NCBI RefSeq assembly: GCF_900113705.1
Contig: NZ_FOQI01000026.1
Coordinates: 1 to 38,074, forward strand
DNA from: Collimonas sp. OK307
GTDB taxonomy: Bacteria; Pseudomonadota; Gammaproteobacteria; Burkholderiales; Burkholderiaceae_D
Length of the DNA stretch: 38,074 nucleotides
Direction of reading: 5' to 3'
The first letter of the stretch is position 1; every line of letters begins with the position of its first letter. Under the pieces are notes generated by a model. It saw only the letters and a list, made by a program, of their open reading frames with translations, ran no database searches and had not been told where the DNA came from. Below, piece after piece: positions 8,160-16,197 of this stretch. Position numbers and translations under genes: made by a program.

Positions 8160-8783
8160 ATGCGCTATCAAGGAAGAATCGCAAACTGGAAAGACGATCA
8201 AGGTTTTGGTTTCGTCACGCCCAACGGTCGCGACGAAAAAGCCTTTGTTCATATAAAGGCTTTTGCCGGCCGCTCGCGCAGGCCAGTTGACGGCGATCTC
8301 ATTACCTACGAATTGATCATGGATGAAAAGGGACGTCTTCGGGCCGACAATATCCGATTTCCAGGCGCGAAAGCGGTGTCGGCGACTTCCTCTGAGCCCG
8401 GTTCCGCTTCGTATGGGCTTGTCTTTACCGCGGTGTTCTATTGTTTCCTGCTGCTGGCGGCTTTCATGGCATGGATCCCATTTGCAATACTTGTCCTTTA
8501 CCATGCCGCAAGCGCGATTGCCTTTCTCGCATATGTCTTCGATAAAGACGCAGCAAAGAACAATCGGTGGAGAACCAAAGAGAGCACATTACACGTGCTG
8601 GGACTGATTGGCGGCTGGCCGGGTGCTTTGCTCGCTCAGAAAATAGTACGCCACAAATCCCGGAAGAAAGAGTTTCAAGCGGTATTCTGGACAACAGCCA
8701 TTCTCAATTGCTGTGCGTTCGGCTGGTTATTTACAAAGACCGGTTCTGTTTTTTTGCGATCTGCCATTGCCCTATGGATGTAA
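8160..8783 (+). CDS. Cold-shock domain / DUF1294 membrane fusion protein
   Basis: A 207-residue two-part protein. Residues 1-70 are a cold-shock (OB-fold) domain with the RNP-like runs DDQGFGFVTP and KAFVHIKAF. The rest is a DUF1294 membrane region with hydrophobic segments around residues 83-105 and 105-120, then GLIGGWPGALLAQK and the conserved HKSRKKEFQAVFW. The ATG is one base after the idnD stop codon, so it is probably co-transcribed. It has no obvious role in idonate metabolism. The fusion is known in proteobacteria but its function is not established. It may tie nucleic-acid binding to the membrane; that is inference. Confidence 0.85.
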   Translation: MRYQGRIANWKDDQGFGFVTPNGRDEKAFVHIKAFAGRSRRPVDGDLITYELIMDEKGRLRADNIRFPGAKAVSATSSEPGSASYGLVFTAVFYCFLLLAAFMAWIPFAILVLYHAASAIAFLAYVFDKDAAKNNRWRTKESTLHVLGLIGGWPGALLAQKIVRHKSRKKEFQAVFWTTAILNCCAFGWLFTKTGSVFLRSAIALWM

Positions 8784-8865
8784 GGGGAACTACGCGCAAA
8801 GCTCGGTAGCGCACATACTGCAGCTAGTGATTTCGGTAAATTCAAATTTTAGTTTGGAGATTATC

Positions 8866-9285
8866 ATGCCAAATGACCGAAATTCTTGCAGTTCGACAGT
8901 TGCGCATTTCAATCGCAGGACGGCTCTGTTGCTGGCGCTGTGCATATCGAGTGTCTCGTGGACAGCCATGGCCGCCGCTAGTCCGCAGGACGCGAATGCG
9001 CGATATCAGGCAGAGCGGGCAGTGTGCATGAGCGGGCAGTCGAACCAGTCTCGCGCGACTTGCCTGAGAGAGGCCGGGGCGGCGCTGCAAGAGGCGAGAA
9101 GAGGCCGCCTCCAGGACGACCCGGCGGCAGATAGTCAAAATGCCTTGTTAAGATGTAATGCCTTGCCTCCGGATGACAAGGATGCATGTCGGCGTCGGAT
9201 AAATGGCGAAGGTACGACTAGCGGTAGCGTACTTGAGGGCGGCGTATTGCGTGAACTCTCCGTGACTGTGCCGGATCAAAAATAG
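8866..9285 (+). CDS. Exported protein of unknown function with two Cys pairs
   Basis: I do not recognise a named family. The start at ATG 8866 is preceded by TTGGAG at 8854-8859, so the 139-residue form is preferred to the longer open frame. An N-terminal signal sequence with hydrophobic core ALLLALCISSV and a likely cut after AMAAA suggests a periplasmic protein. The mature part has two Cys pairs, one spaced by 11 and one by 10 residues, in a basic, Arg-rich context that could form disulphides. The family looks typical of small Oxalobacteraceae periplasmic proteins. No function is proposed. Confidence 0.6.
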   Translation: MPNDRNSCSSTVAHFNRRTALLLALCISSVSWTAMAAASPQDANARYQAERAVCMSGQSNQSRATCLREAGAALQEARRGRLQDDPAADSQNALLRCNALPPDDKDACRRRINGEGTTSGSVLEGGVLRELSVTVPDQK

Positions 9286-9363
9286 TCTGCATTCTGGCAT
9301 TCGGATTTGAACTTGCTAAATGGGCGCGCTGTCTTACAATTTCAGCCCCATCGCGCGCACGAT

Positions 9364-9399
9364 GACGTTTAAAAATTGACGTTTAAAAATTAACGTTTA
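9364..9399 (+). repeat. 14-bp direct repeats upstream of the DUF1488 gene
   Basis: Two identical 14-bp units (GACGTTTAAAAATT at 9364-9377 and 9378-9391) are followed by a third partial unit beginning AACGTTTAA. They lie about 80 bp before the next start codon and could be stacked protein-binding sites or a local slippage product. Confidence 0.6.
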
Positions 9400-9477
9400 A
9401 CACAGGTGCGATAGTTCTTGTGTCCAGCGTAGAGATGGGAATTGCAGTTTTGCCACCTATTTTCAGGAGAGAAGAAA

Positions 9478-9744
9478 ATGCGAATTTCCTTTCTCGGCGC
9501 AATAACTCACGATCCAAAGTCAGATAGCGTCATCATTCCAGTTGTCATTGATAATAAGCTGACAAAATGCAATGTCACAAAAGAGTGTCTGGATAATAAG
9601 TTCTATGCGGGGCCGCAACCGGAAGACCGGCTTGCCACCTACCGCGGTCACAAGATCGAGATCCAGATAGCGCTTGCCCACAAGCTAAGGGCAACCGGGC
9701 GCCGCAGCGGCGTGACGTTGCTGGCCACCGATTTTAACGACTAG
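9478..9744 (+). CDS. DUF1488-like small protein
   Basis: An 88-residue protein starting at ATG 9478 with AGGAGA at 9465-9470, 7 nt upstream. The order of features fits DUF1488: a first strand IIPVVIDNKLTKCNV, a helix KECLDNKF, then LATYRGHKIEIQIALAHKL and a closing GVTLLATDF. It is predicted soluble and cytoplasmic, with one Cys. The function of the family is unknown. The gene is flanked by direct repeats upstream and a strong terminator downstream, so it is probably its own transcription unit. Confidence 0.65.
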   Translation: MRISFLGAITHDPKSDSVIIPVVIDNKLTKCNVTKECLDNKFYAGPQPEDRLATYRGHKIEIQIALAHKLRATGRRSGVTLLATDFND

Positions 9745-9792
9745 TTTTTTTTCAGGAGCCGGGACCGGCTCTCATGATTTCCAGTAATATTG

Positions 9793-9830
9793 AAAACAGC
9801 CGACCTTGATGAACGAGGACGGCTGTTTTT
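9793..9830. terminator. Bidirectional terminator after the DUF1488-like gene
   Basis: The perfect stem AAAACAGCCG against CGGCTGTTTT (9793-9802/9820-9829) has an inner CCT/AGG pairing and runs on into further T residues. A smaller GAGCCG/CGGCTC hairpin lies at 9756-9771 just before it. Confidence 0.8.
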
Positions 9831-9872
9831 TATTGCGTTCGTGATAATTCCACGCCACATAATCTGAGTCAT

Positions 9873-10049
9873 ATGAAATTACCAATCGCCATCATCATAG
9901 GATGCGCCATCATCGCGTTAGCAGTATTTCTGGGCCTCACTTACGACAAACGTACGTGGATGGAATCATGCGTGAGCGGGAATGAACTCTTCCAGAAAGA
10001 CCAGGCGGCGCAAACTTGCGAACTGCAATACGTCAAATCCAGAAAGTAA
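9873..10049 (+). CDS. Small single-pass membrane protein (58 residues)
   Basis: This frame codes for an N-terminal hydrophobic segment (residues 4-22, PIAIIIGCAIIALAVFLGL) followed by a short polar tail with two Cys 16 residues apart (ESCVSGNELF and QTCELQYV). The pattern suggests an inner-membrane-anchored peptide with a periplasmic tail. The Shine-Dalgarno sequence is weak (CTGAG 8 nt upstream). No family is recognised. It starts just after the terminator at 9793, so it needs its own promoter. Confidence 0.45.
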   Translation: MKLPIAIIIGCAIIALAVFLGLTYDKRTWMESCVSGNELFQKDQAAQTCELQYVKSRK

Positions 10050-10389
10050 GATCAAGACTGCAGAATGTGGAGAAGTGGTGCCTAAAGAAGTGGTACCTGA
10101 GGAGGTAGTACGCAGGGAGGTATCCGGGGAGGCGCAGCGTGGCGGGTGCGCAGTACAAATTCGCAGGTATTTGCAGGTAAACGTCGCGGCAATGGGAATA
10201 TGTCGCGGCCCTCAGTCTTACTTGCCGTGTGCCATGTCTGGAGCCATCCGTTTGATCCGCTTTTGGACGGAATCAGCGAGAGGCATCCAGTCTTGTCCTG
10301 GCGAATCTTGCGGCGCCAGGCTTTTTATTCGTCAGCTACAGAAAAGCTTCCGAGGTTTCCTATTTGTAATCCTTAAACCGTCACGGTTT
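10050..10389. other. Non-coding stretch before cspA
   Basis: I see no credible gene here. The long plus-strand frame that crosses it continues antisense through the cold-shock gene and is probably fortuitous. Its only structure is a run of four degenerate 15-bp repeats at 10072-10131 and a hairpin at the cspA end. Confidence 0.5.
10072..10131 (+). repeat. Four degenerate 15-bp tandem repeats
   Basis: Units begin GAAGTGGTGCCTAAA, GAAGTGGTACCTGAG, GAGGTAGTACGCAGG and GAGGTATCCGGGGAG. The match decays from left to right. In one plus-strand frame they would code EVVPK-like pentads, but that frame is not credible as a gene. Confidence 0.5.
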
Positions 10390-10398
10390 TCAAGGATT
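10368..10398 (-). terminator. Hairpin straddling the cspA stop codon
   Basis: Nested stems AATCCTT/AAGGATT and AAACCG/CGGTTT around loop TCA end inside the last codons of cspA. No U-run follows on the minus strand, so it may be an mRNA 3'-end stabiliser or a weak terminator. Confidence 0.35.
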
Positions 10399-10593
10399 TT
10401 GAATGTTGGATGCCTGTTTGCCTTTTGGTCCGTCTGTAACATCGAATTTCACTTTCTGGCCTTCTTTGAGCGTCTTGAAGCCATCCATCTGGATTGCAGA
10501 GAAGTGAGCGAACAAATCTTCACCACCATCGTCCGGTGTAATGAAACCGAAGCCTTTGGAGTCGTTGAACCACTTAACAGTACCTGTTGCCAT
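10390..10593 (-). CDS. cspA: Cold-shock protein, CspA family
   Basis: A 67-residue single OB-fold cold-shock protein that binds single-stranded RNA and DNA. Both nucleic-acid motifs are present: GFGFITP and DLFAHFSAI. The N-terminus [16 protein letters not shown] and C-terminus [11 protein letters not shown] are canonical. GAAAG lies 7-11 nt before the start. A candidate promoter about 70 bp upstream gives a moderately long 5' leader, as is usual for the family. Which paralogue this is cannot be told from the window. Confidence 0.95.
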   Translation of the reverse strand: MATGTVKWFNDSKGFGFITPDDGGEDLFAHFSAIQMDGFKTLKEGQKVKFDVTDGPKGKQASNIQNP

Positions 10594-10664
10594 AATAATC
10601 TTTCAAATGTGTTAGCTGCGAGCCTAGGTTAGTGATGTCGAGGGATTGCTTCTGTACGTTAACT

Positions 10665-10694
10665 AACATAGTGCCGCGGGTCGTGCGGAAACAA
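10665..10694 (-). promoter_or_regulatory. Candidate promoter for cspA
   Basis: On the minus strand, TTGTTT (10694-10689) is followed after 18 bp by TATGTT (10670-10665). The implied 5' leader is about 65 nt. Confidence 0.4.
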
Positions 10695-10854
10695 GCTTCG
10701 GTGCTGTCGTCGCATTTTTTATCCTCAACATCAATGAGTATCCTCCAAAACTTCCGGTTTAGCCAAGAAAGTTGTCGAAATAAATATTGCTGTCTGATTA
10801 TTTGATGTCGATTAGACAAATGCTGCAGCTGTATCGGCTGTATTTGCGTGCGCT

Positions 10855-12231
10855 TCAGCGAACATTTTCCAGCGATTGCAAAAATTTCCCACACCACCAG
10901 TGGACATCGTATTTGCGGACATTGGCCAATAGCGCAGCATGCCGCGTCTGGCGCTCGGCCAGGGGCATTTGCAAGGCGCGCTGGATCGCCTGGGCGGTGC
11001 CGGGAATATCGTAGGGATTGACCAGCAGTGCTTCTTTCAATTGCTCTGCCGCGCCGGCGAAGCGGGACAGTACCAGCACTCCCGGATCGGCTTCATCCTG
11101 TGCTGCGATGAATTCCTTGGCGACCAGGTTCATACCGTCGCGCAGCGGTGTTACAAGCGCTACATCGCAAGCCCGGTACAGGCCGGGCAGGCGGCGGCGT
11201 GCAACGGCGCGATGGATGTAGCGCACCGGCATCCAGTCGAGATCGCCGTAGTCGCCGTTGACTGCGCCGCACAGGCTTTCCAGTTCATGCTGGATGTCGG
11301 TATAAGCATCGACATCTTCGCGGCTCGGCGCGGCTATCTGCAGCAAGGTAGCGCTATGCCGGTTTTCCGGATAGGCGTTGAGCAATTCACCGAATGCCCG
11401 GATCCGTTGCGGCAGTCCTTTCGAGTAATCGAGGCGGTCAACGCCGATCAGCAGTCGCCGTCGCGAATATTCGCTACAGGTGGTTTCATACGTTTCCTGA
11501 GACTCCCGCGCGCGTCCCATCCGGAGAAAATCATCAACATCGATCCCGATCGGAAACGCGCCAGCCTGGACCGTGCTGTTGAAGGCGCGGAACTGGCCGA
11601 CGCCCACGGTTTCTGCAGTAGCTTCGGCCTTTACGTAATTGGAAAAATTCAGCAAATCGGCTTCACTCTGGAAGCCCACCAAATCATAGGCGAACAGGGC
11701 GCGCATCAGCCATTCATGCGATGGAATCGCTGCCAGGATTTGTTGCGGCGGCAGCGGGATATGCAAGAAAAAGCCGATGCGATTGTCGCAGCCCATTGCG
11801 CGCAGTTCCGCCGCTAGCGGGATCAGGTGATAGTCGTGGATCCAGATCAGGTCGTCGGGTTTCAGCAGCGGCATCAACTTGCGCGCAAACAGATGGTTGA
11901 CGCGCCGATAGCCGGCCAGATAGCCGGACTCCAGCTGGGCCAGATCCAGCCGGTAATGGAATATCGGCCACAGCACGCCGTTGGCATAGCCACGGTAGTA
12001 GGCGTCGTGGTCTTCCTGGCACAAATCGATTTCAGCCAGTGTCACCGGCCCCGCTTGATGCACACGCAGTTCTCCTTCGCCGGGAGTGCCTTCCTTGACC
12101 ACCGTGCCACTCCAGCCGAACCAGAGGCCGCCGGTTTTTTTCAGGGTTTCGCCCAACGCCACCGCCAGACCTCCTGCTGCCGGCTTGCGTGGATCGGCAA
12201 GCCGGTTGGATACTACTACCAGGCGTGACAT
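10855..12231 (-). CDS. otsA: Trehalose-6-phosphate synthase
   Basis: A GT20 glycosyltransferase of 458 residues that makes trehalose 6-phosphate from UDP-glucose and glucose 6-phosphate. Landmarks are the N-terminal [13 protein letters not shown], the acceptor region [14 protein letters not shown], the donor-binding [15 protein letters not shown], and [12 protein letters not shown] near the C-terminus. The start at 12231 has GAAAGG about 9 nt upstream; the frame stays open further upstream only because it overlaps the GH15 gene. It is the last gene of otsB-GH15-otsA, 64 bp after the GH15 stop. Confidence 0.95.
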   Translation of the reverse strand: MSRLVVVSNRLADPRKPAAGGLAVALGETLKKTGGLWFGWSGTVVKEGTPGEGELRVHQAGPVTLAEIDLCQEDHDAYYRGYANGVLWPIFHYRLDLAQLESGYLAGYRRVNHLFARKLMPLLKPDDLIWIHDYHLIPLAAELRAMGCDNRIGFFLHIPLPPQQILAAIPSHEWLMRALFAYDLVGFQSEADLLNFSNYVKAEATAETVGVGQFRAFNSTVQAGAFPIGIDVDDFLRMGRARESQETYETTCSEYSRRRLLIGVDRLDYSKGLPQRIRAFGELLNAYPENRHSATLLQIAAPSREDVDAYTDIQHELESLCGAVNGDYGDLDWMPVRYIHRAVARRRLPGLYRACDVALVTPLRDGMNLVAKEFIAAQDEADPGVLVLSRFAGAAEQLKEALLVNPYDIPGTAQAIQRALQMPLAERQTRHAALLANVRKYDVHWWCGKFLQSLENVR

Positions 12232-12295
12232 AGGCAGATTCCTTTCTTGTTCTTGATATGGGTGATGCGGAGCGGGTGATGCTGACTGGAAGTGT

Positions 12296-14140
12296 TCAGA
12301 TGGCAGTCTCCCACGCCGCCGACAAACGCATGGCGCAATTGATAATGCCGACCATGGAATAAGTCTGCGGGAAGTTACCCCACATCTCACCGGTGACAGG
12401 ATGAGTATCCTCCGACAGCAACCCGACATGATTACGGGTGGCCAGCATGGTTTCGAAAATCTCGCGCGCCTGTTCCTTGCGGCCGATGCGCGCCAACGCA
12501 TCAATGCGCCAGAAGGTGCAGATATTGAATGCCGTTTCCGGCCGGCCGAAATCGTCGGGGGCTTCATAGCGCCGCATGTAAGGGCCATCGCACAGATATT
12601 TTTCCAGTGCGTCGACGGTGGCGATAAAGCGTTCGTTGGTTGGCGCGACCAGGCCTACTTCCACCATCAGCAGCACGCTGGCGTCGAGATCGCGGCCACC
12701 GAAACTTTCGGCATAAGCCTGCCGGTCTTCATTCCAGGCTTCGGTCAGGATGCGCTCGCCTATGGTTGCCGCGCGTTCCTGCCAATAAACGGCGCGTTCC
12801 TTGAGTTCGAGTTTGGCGGCGATCTTGGCCAGGCGGTCGCAGGCGGCCCAGCTCATCAATGCCGATGAAGTGTGGATGCGCGAACGGGTGCGCAACTCCC
12901 ACATGCCGGCATCCGGTTGATCATAGAGCGCAAAGGCGCGCTCGCCGCATGCCTCCAGATGCTGAAACTGTTCGACGCCGGAACGATGCAGCAGCCGTTC
13001 ATCGTGAAACGATTGCGCGGCGCCGAGCACGATGTTGCCATAGACATCGTGCTGGAAATGTTCGTAAGCCTGGTTGCCGACCCGGACCGGCGCATGATGC
13101 CGATATCCCGGCAGGTGATCGAGAGTGATTTCCGGTAACGAATCTTCCAGGCCGATGCCGTACAAAGGCTGCACATGACCGCCTGCGCTTCTGACCACAA
13201 CATTGCCCAGCCAGCGCAGATAGTCTTCCATGGTGCCTAGCTCAGACAAGCTGTTGAGCGCCCGCACCACAAAAAAAGCGTCGCGCAGCCAGCAATAACG
13301 ATAGTCCCAATTGCGCGCGCTGCCAGGCGCTTCCGGTACGCTGGTGGTCATGGCGGCGACAATTGCGCCGGTGTCTTCGCACAAGGACAGTTTCAGGGTA
13401 ATTGCGGCGCGAATCACAGCGGATTGCCACTCCAGCGGCGTGGCCAGTGCGCGGCTCCAGTTGCGCCAGTACGCCAGGGTTTCCTGTTCGAAGGTTCTTG
13501 CTGTGTCGCCGATACCATTGAGCAGGGTTTCATCCGGCCCCAGTATGAAATTGTATGGCCGGCTGATCACGAATGCGGTTTCGGCCAGCAGATAACTGAT
13601 GGGGGCATCGGTATTCAGGCGCAGGGTCTGTTCCGATCCTACATAGCGCAAGTGATTGCTGCCGCGTGTGATCACCGGTATTTCACGCCCCCAGTCGAAA
13701 CGCGGGCGCAATAAAACGCGTAGCCGCGGCGCGCCGCTCAATGCTTGCAGGCGGCGCACTACGGTCAAGGGCCGGAAGTAGCGGCCGCGGCTGGGAAAGC
13801 GTGGGGCGAAGTCGGTGATTTCCACGCCTTGCCCCAGGGTGTCGAACAAGCGGGTATGCAGCACCGCGGTGTTCGGTTCATACCACTGCTCGCTATGTGA
13901 AAAATTCTCCAGCTGGAAACTCCACTGGCTGCCGTTTTCAGTGGGATCGAGCAAGGCGTTAAAAACGGGATCGCCATCAAAGCGAGGCAAGCAACACCAG
14001 ACCATGCGTCCCAGCTTGTCTATCAAGGCGTTGAGTGAGCAGTTGCCGATGACAGCGAGGTCGAGGGAGGACGTGGATGGGATTGCGCCGCTGTCAATCT
14101 CTGCTGCAGCGACCAACGTTTCGGTGGGTGGCTTGGTCAT
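12296..14140 (-). CDS. GH15-family glycoside hydrolase (glucoamylase/trehalase-like)
   Basis: A 614-residue cytoplasmic protein with no signal peptide. The N-terminal beta-sandwich region (LDLAVIGNCSLNALIDKLGR, then CCLPRFDGDPVF) is followed by an (alpha/alpha)6 barrel carrying NWDYRYCWLRDAFF and, near the end, GLLSEDTHPVTGEMWGNFPQ, which holds the conserved acidic residues. The family includes glucoamylases and some trehalases. Because it sits between otsB and otsA, a role in trehalose turnover or in trimming glucans is plausible, but substrate cannot be read from sequence. It begins 19 bp after otsB ends, so it is co-transcribed. Confidence 0.88.
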   Translation of the reverse strand: MTKPPTETLVAAAEIDSGAIPSTSSLDLAVIGNCSLNALIDKLGRMVWCCLPRFDGDPVFNALLDPTENGSQWSFQLENFSHSEQWYEPNTAVLHTRLFDTLGQGVEITDFAPRFPSRGRYFRPLTVVRRLQALSGAPRLRVLLRPRFDWGREIPVITRGSNHLRYVGSEQTLRLNTDAPISYLLAETAFVISRPYNFILGPDETLLNGIGDTARTFEQETLAYWRNWSRALATPLEWQSAVIRAAITLKLSLCEDTGAIVAAMTTSVPEAPGSARNWDYRYCWLRDAFFVVRALNSLSELGTMEDYLRWLGNVVVRSAGGHVQPLYGIGLEDSLPEITLDHLPGYRHHAPVRVGNQAYEHFQHDVYGNIVLGAAQSFHDERLLHRSGVEQFQHLEACGERAFALYDQPDAGMWELRTRSRIHTSSALMSWAACDRLAKIAAKLELKERAVYWQERAATIGERILTEAWNEDRQAYAESFGGRDLDASVLLMVEVGLVAPTNERFIATVDALEKYLCDGPYMRRYEAPDDFGRPETAFNICTFWRIDALARIGRKEQAREIFETMLATRNHVGLLSEDTHPVTGEMWGNFPQTYSMVGIINCAMRLSAAWETAI

Positions 14141-14159
14141 GATTTCTTTCGCGTTTGGT

Positions 14160-14900
14160 TTATTGCTGTTGCCCTGATACCTGTGCCAGCATGCTGCGTA
14201 CTGCCGCCGGGTTGGCTATACGTGCATGGGCAAGACTTGGGCCCGGACCTACCTTGATGCCGAGGCCGCCGGCAGATTGCGACTGGACCCAGGCAAAACC
14301 GGCTTCATCGGTGATGTCGTCGCCGATAAATACCGGGCGGCGGCCGGCAAACGGCGCCTCATCCATGAATGCCGCAATGGCCTTGCCTTTGTCGGCATCG
14401 GCGGCTTTGGCTTCGACCACCATACTGCCGCGCAAAAGCGCAAAGCCTTGCTCGTGGGCCAGGGCATCGGTCATTGCTTGCACGCAAATTTGTTCCAGAT
14501 GCGGAGCGCGGCGGTAGTGCAATGCCAGTGCGCCACGTTTAATTTCCAGCAGCAAGCCGGCATGCTGCGCCGCCAGCGGTTGCAGATAAACCAGCAAACG
14601 TTTTATGTCTGGTACCTGCAGTTGCACCACGCGCCCATCGGCACTGCGCCGCTCGGCGCCGTGGACACCGGCCACAGGCAAACGCAAGGGCGAGAGGAAA
14701 TGATCGATCTGTTCCATCGGGCGGCCGCTGATGATGGCCAGTGCGCCGTTTGTTGCTTGTTGCAGTCGTTGTAAAGTTGTTATCAAGTCTGGCGGCAGCA
14801 TTACGCTTTCCGGCAGCGGAGCGAAATCGACCAGCGTATTGTCAAAATCCAGAAACAACGCATCGGCTGCAAAGTCGTAGTCACGATTTTGTAGAGGCAT
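14160..14900 (-). CDS. otsB: Trehalose-6-phosphate phosphatase
   Basis: A HAD-superfamily phosphatase of 246 residues that releases free trehalose. Motif I DFDNT has the nucleophile Asp18 and acid/base Asp20. Motif II is in AIISGRP and motif III/IV in KGKAIAAFM and FIGDDITDEAGF. It is the first gene of the minus-strand trehalose operon. Trehalose made by OtsA and OtsB would serve as an osmotic and stress protectant. A 10-bp stem with one G-U pair (14933-14942/14960-14969) lies in its upstream region. Confidence 0.95.
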   Translation of the reverse strand: MPLQNRDYDFAADALFLDFDNTLVDFAPLPESVMLPPDLITTLQRLQQATNGALAIISGRPMEQIDHFLSPLRLPVAGVHGAERRSADGRVVQLQVPDIKRLLVYLQPLAAQHAGLLLEIKRGALALHYRRAPHLEQICVQAMTDALAHEQGFALLRGSMVVEAKAADADKGKAIAAFMDEAPFAGRRPVFIGDDITDEAGFAWVQSQSAGGLGIKVGPGPSLAHARIANPAAVRSMLAQVSGQQQ

Positions 14901-15026
14901 GTCATGTATGGCGGATTAATGGCAGATTAGTTCCCATGATAAAAATTATCGATGCCAATTTATTATGGGAGCCAATCTGAAAATCGACTGAAAACCACGC
15001 GGCAGCGGGGTTGACGGATCGCCGGG

Positions 15027-15356
15027 TCAGCGCATCTGAATTTTCATTGCCTCGGATTCCATCGCGGCATTGCGTTCCTCGCTGGCTTCGATGGGATCGA
15101 TGATATCTTCGATAGCTGAGGCAGCCCGCTCGGCTACGGCTTTGGTCTGGTCCAGGCTCAGGTTCGCACCGAAGTCATCTTCGTCGTCTTCTTCGCTCGG
15201 CGGCTCCAGCATGTCTCTCAGCATGGCGCTCAGCTCCGGCGTGTCCCACGGCTCGCCATGGCGTTTTTTTACCGTGATGTAGTGCCTGACTTCTGCGTCT
15301 TGCTCCGGGGTCAACGGCAGTCCTCGGAAACTGCTCTTGGGATCGATATCGGTCAT
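15027..15356 (-). CDS. Conserved small acidic protein of unknown function
   Basis: A 109-residue protein starting at 15356, where GGGGGAG lies 7 nt upstream; the longer open frame overlaps pssA and is not supported. It is strongly acidic, with a run of Glu and Asp around residues 54-62 (PSEEDDEDDFG) after a basic segment VKKRHGEPWDTPEL. Predicted helical, no signal peptide. I recognise no named family. It lies 119 bp downstream of pssA on the same strand. Confidence 0.6.
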   Translation of the reverse strand: MTDIDPKSSFRGLPLTPEQDAEVRHYITVKKRHGEPWDTPELSAMLRDMLEPPSEEDDEDDFGANLSLDQTKAVAERAASAIEDIIDPIEASEERNAAMESEAMKIQMR

Positions 15357-15475
15357 GATGTAGCTCCCCCCATTTGCGCCAGCTTTTAGTGTAGACCTAT
15401 TGCGTCCGCAAGTGGGGATCTTGGAGAATTTTATGACGGGTGAGCCGATTCCGCGTTGTGCCCGGGTCTTATGTC

Positions 15476-16093
15476 TTATAGTTTCGGGATACGAATCCGG
15501 CTCACCATCAAAGCCCCCGAAGCGGCAAACATCAGCACCAGGGGATGAAACTGAAAGCCTCCCACAAATACCACGCCTAACCACAGTTGTTCGCCCAAGG
15601 CGCCGTGCCAGGCCGCTGCGGCGAGCACGATGACCAGCAGCAATGAGGTGGGAATCGGCGTGCCCTCAAAATATTTTACTTTGTCGCCGCCTTCGGAAAG
15701 TTTTTCGGAGGTGACGTTATAACGCGCCAGGCGCGATACGCCGCAAGCCACAAAAAATACCAGGATGATGCGATCGACCAGCCCTTGCATGCCGCAGCCG
15801 TAGGCAATCACTGCGGGAGCGACGCCAAACGAAATGATATCGGCCAGTGAATCCAGCTCGCGTCCCATGGCTGAGCTTTGGGCACGCCACCGCGCGATGC
15901 GGCCATCGAGCACGTCAAACACCAGCGCTGCCGGAATCAAGCTGCATGCGATGAAAATGTGCAGCACTTCACGTGTTTGCAGATACGTCATCACTGAAAA
16001 CAAGGCGCCGACGCCGCAAAATGCATTGCTGAGGGTGAACCAGTCGGCGAGGTGAAACTCGCGAATCATTGAAAAAGGCTTAGGTTTGGTCAT
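15476..16093 (-). CDS. pssA: CDP-diacylglycerol-serine O-phosphatidyltransferase
   Basis: An inner-membrane CDP-alcohol phosphatidyltransferase of 205 residues, the committed step to phosphatidylethanolamine. The full family signature is intact: Asp63-Gly64, Ala67-Arg68, Gly77, Asp81 and Asp85, in VFDVLDGRIARWR and RELDSLADIISFG. Five to six hydrophobic segments are visible. The type is the small membrane-spanning (Bacillus-like) PssA, usual in betaproteobacteria, not the E. coli peripheral enzyme. The family also includes PgsA; the FSMIREFHLADWFTLSNAF start fits PssA. Confidence 0.9.
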   Translation of the reverse strand: MTKPKPFSMIREFHLADWFTLSNAFCGVGALFSVMTYLQTREVLHIFIACSLIPAALVFDVLDGRIARWRAQSSAMGRELDSLADIISFGVAPAVIAYGCGMQGLVDRIILVFFVACGVSRLARYNVTSEKLSEGGDKVKYFEGTPIPTSLLLVIVLAAAAWHGALGEQLWLGVVFVGGFQFHPLVLMFAASGALMVSRIRIPKL

Positions 16094-16124
16094 TAATTGA
16101 ATCCGGATGCGATAAGAGAAATGG

Positions 16125-16149
16125 GTGGGCCATCAAGAGTACGGCCCAC
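16125..16149 (-). terminator. Possible msrA terminator hairpin
   Basis: A 7-bp GTGGGCC/GGCCCAC stem with an 11-nt loop lies between the msrA stop and pssA. The T-run on the minus side is poor (CCATTTC). Confidence 0.35.
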
Positions 16150-16197
16150 ACCGAATTTATCACATGCGGCACACCAATCTAAAGCCGAAAGTCAGAA

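Noticed and set aside
9982-10632. 216-residue plus-strand open frame with EVVPK-like repeats
   Set aside because: It overlaps the whole cspA gene antisense and has no Shine-Dalgarno sequence or family features. Its repeat part comes from degenerate DNA repeats.
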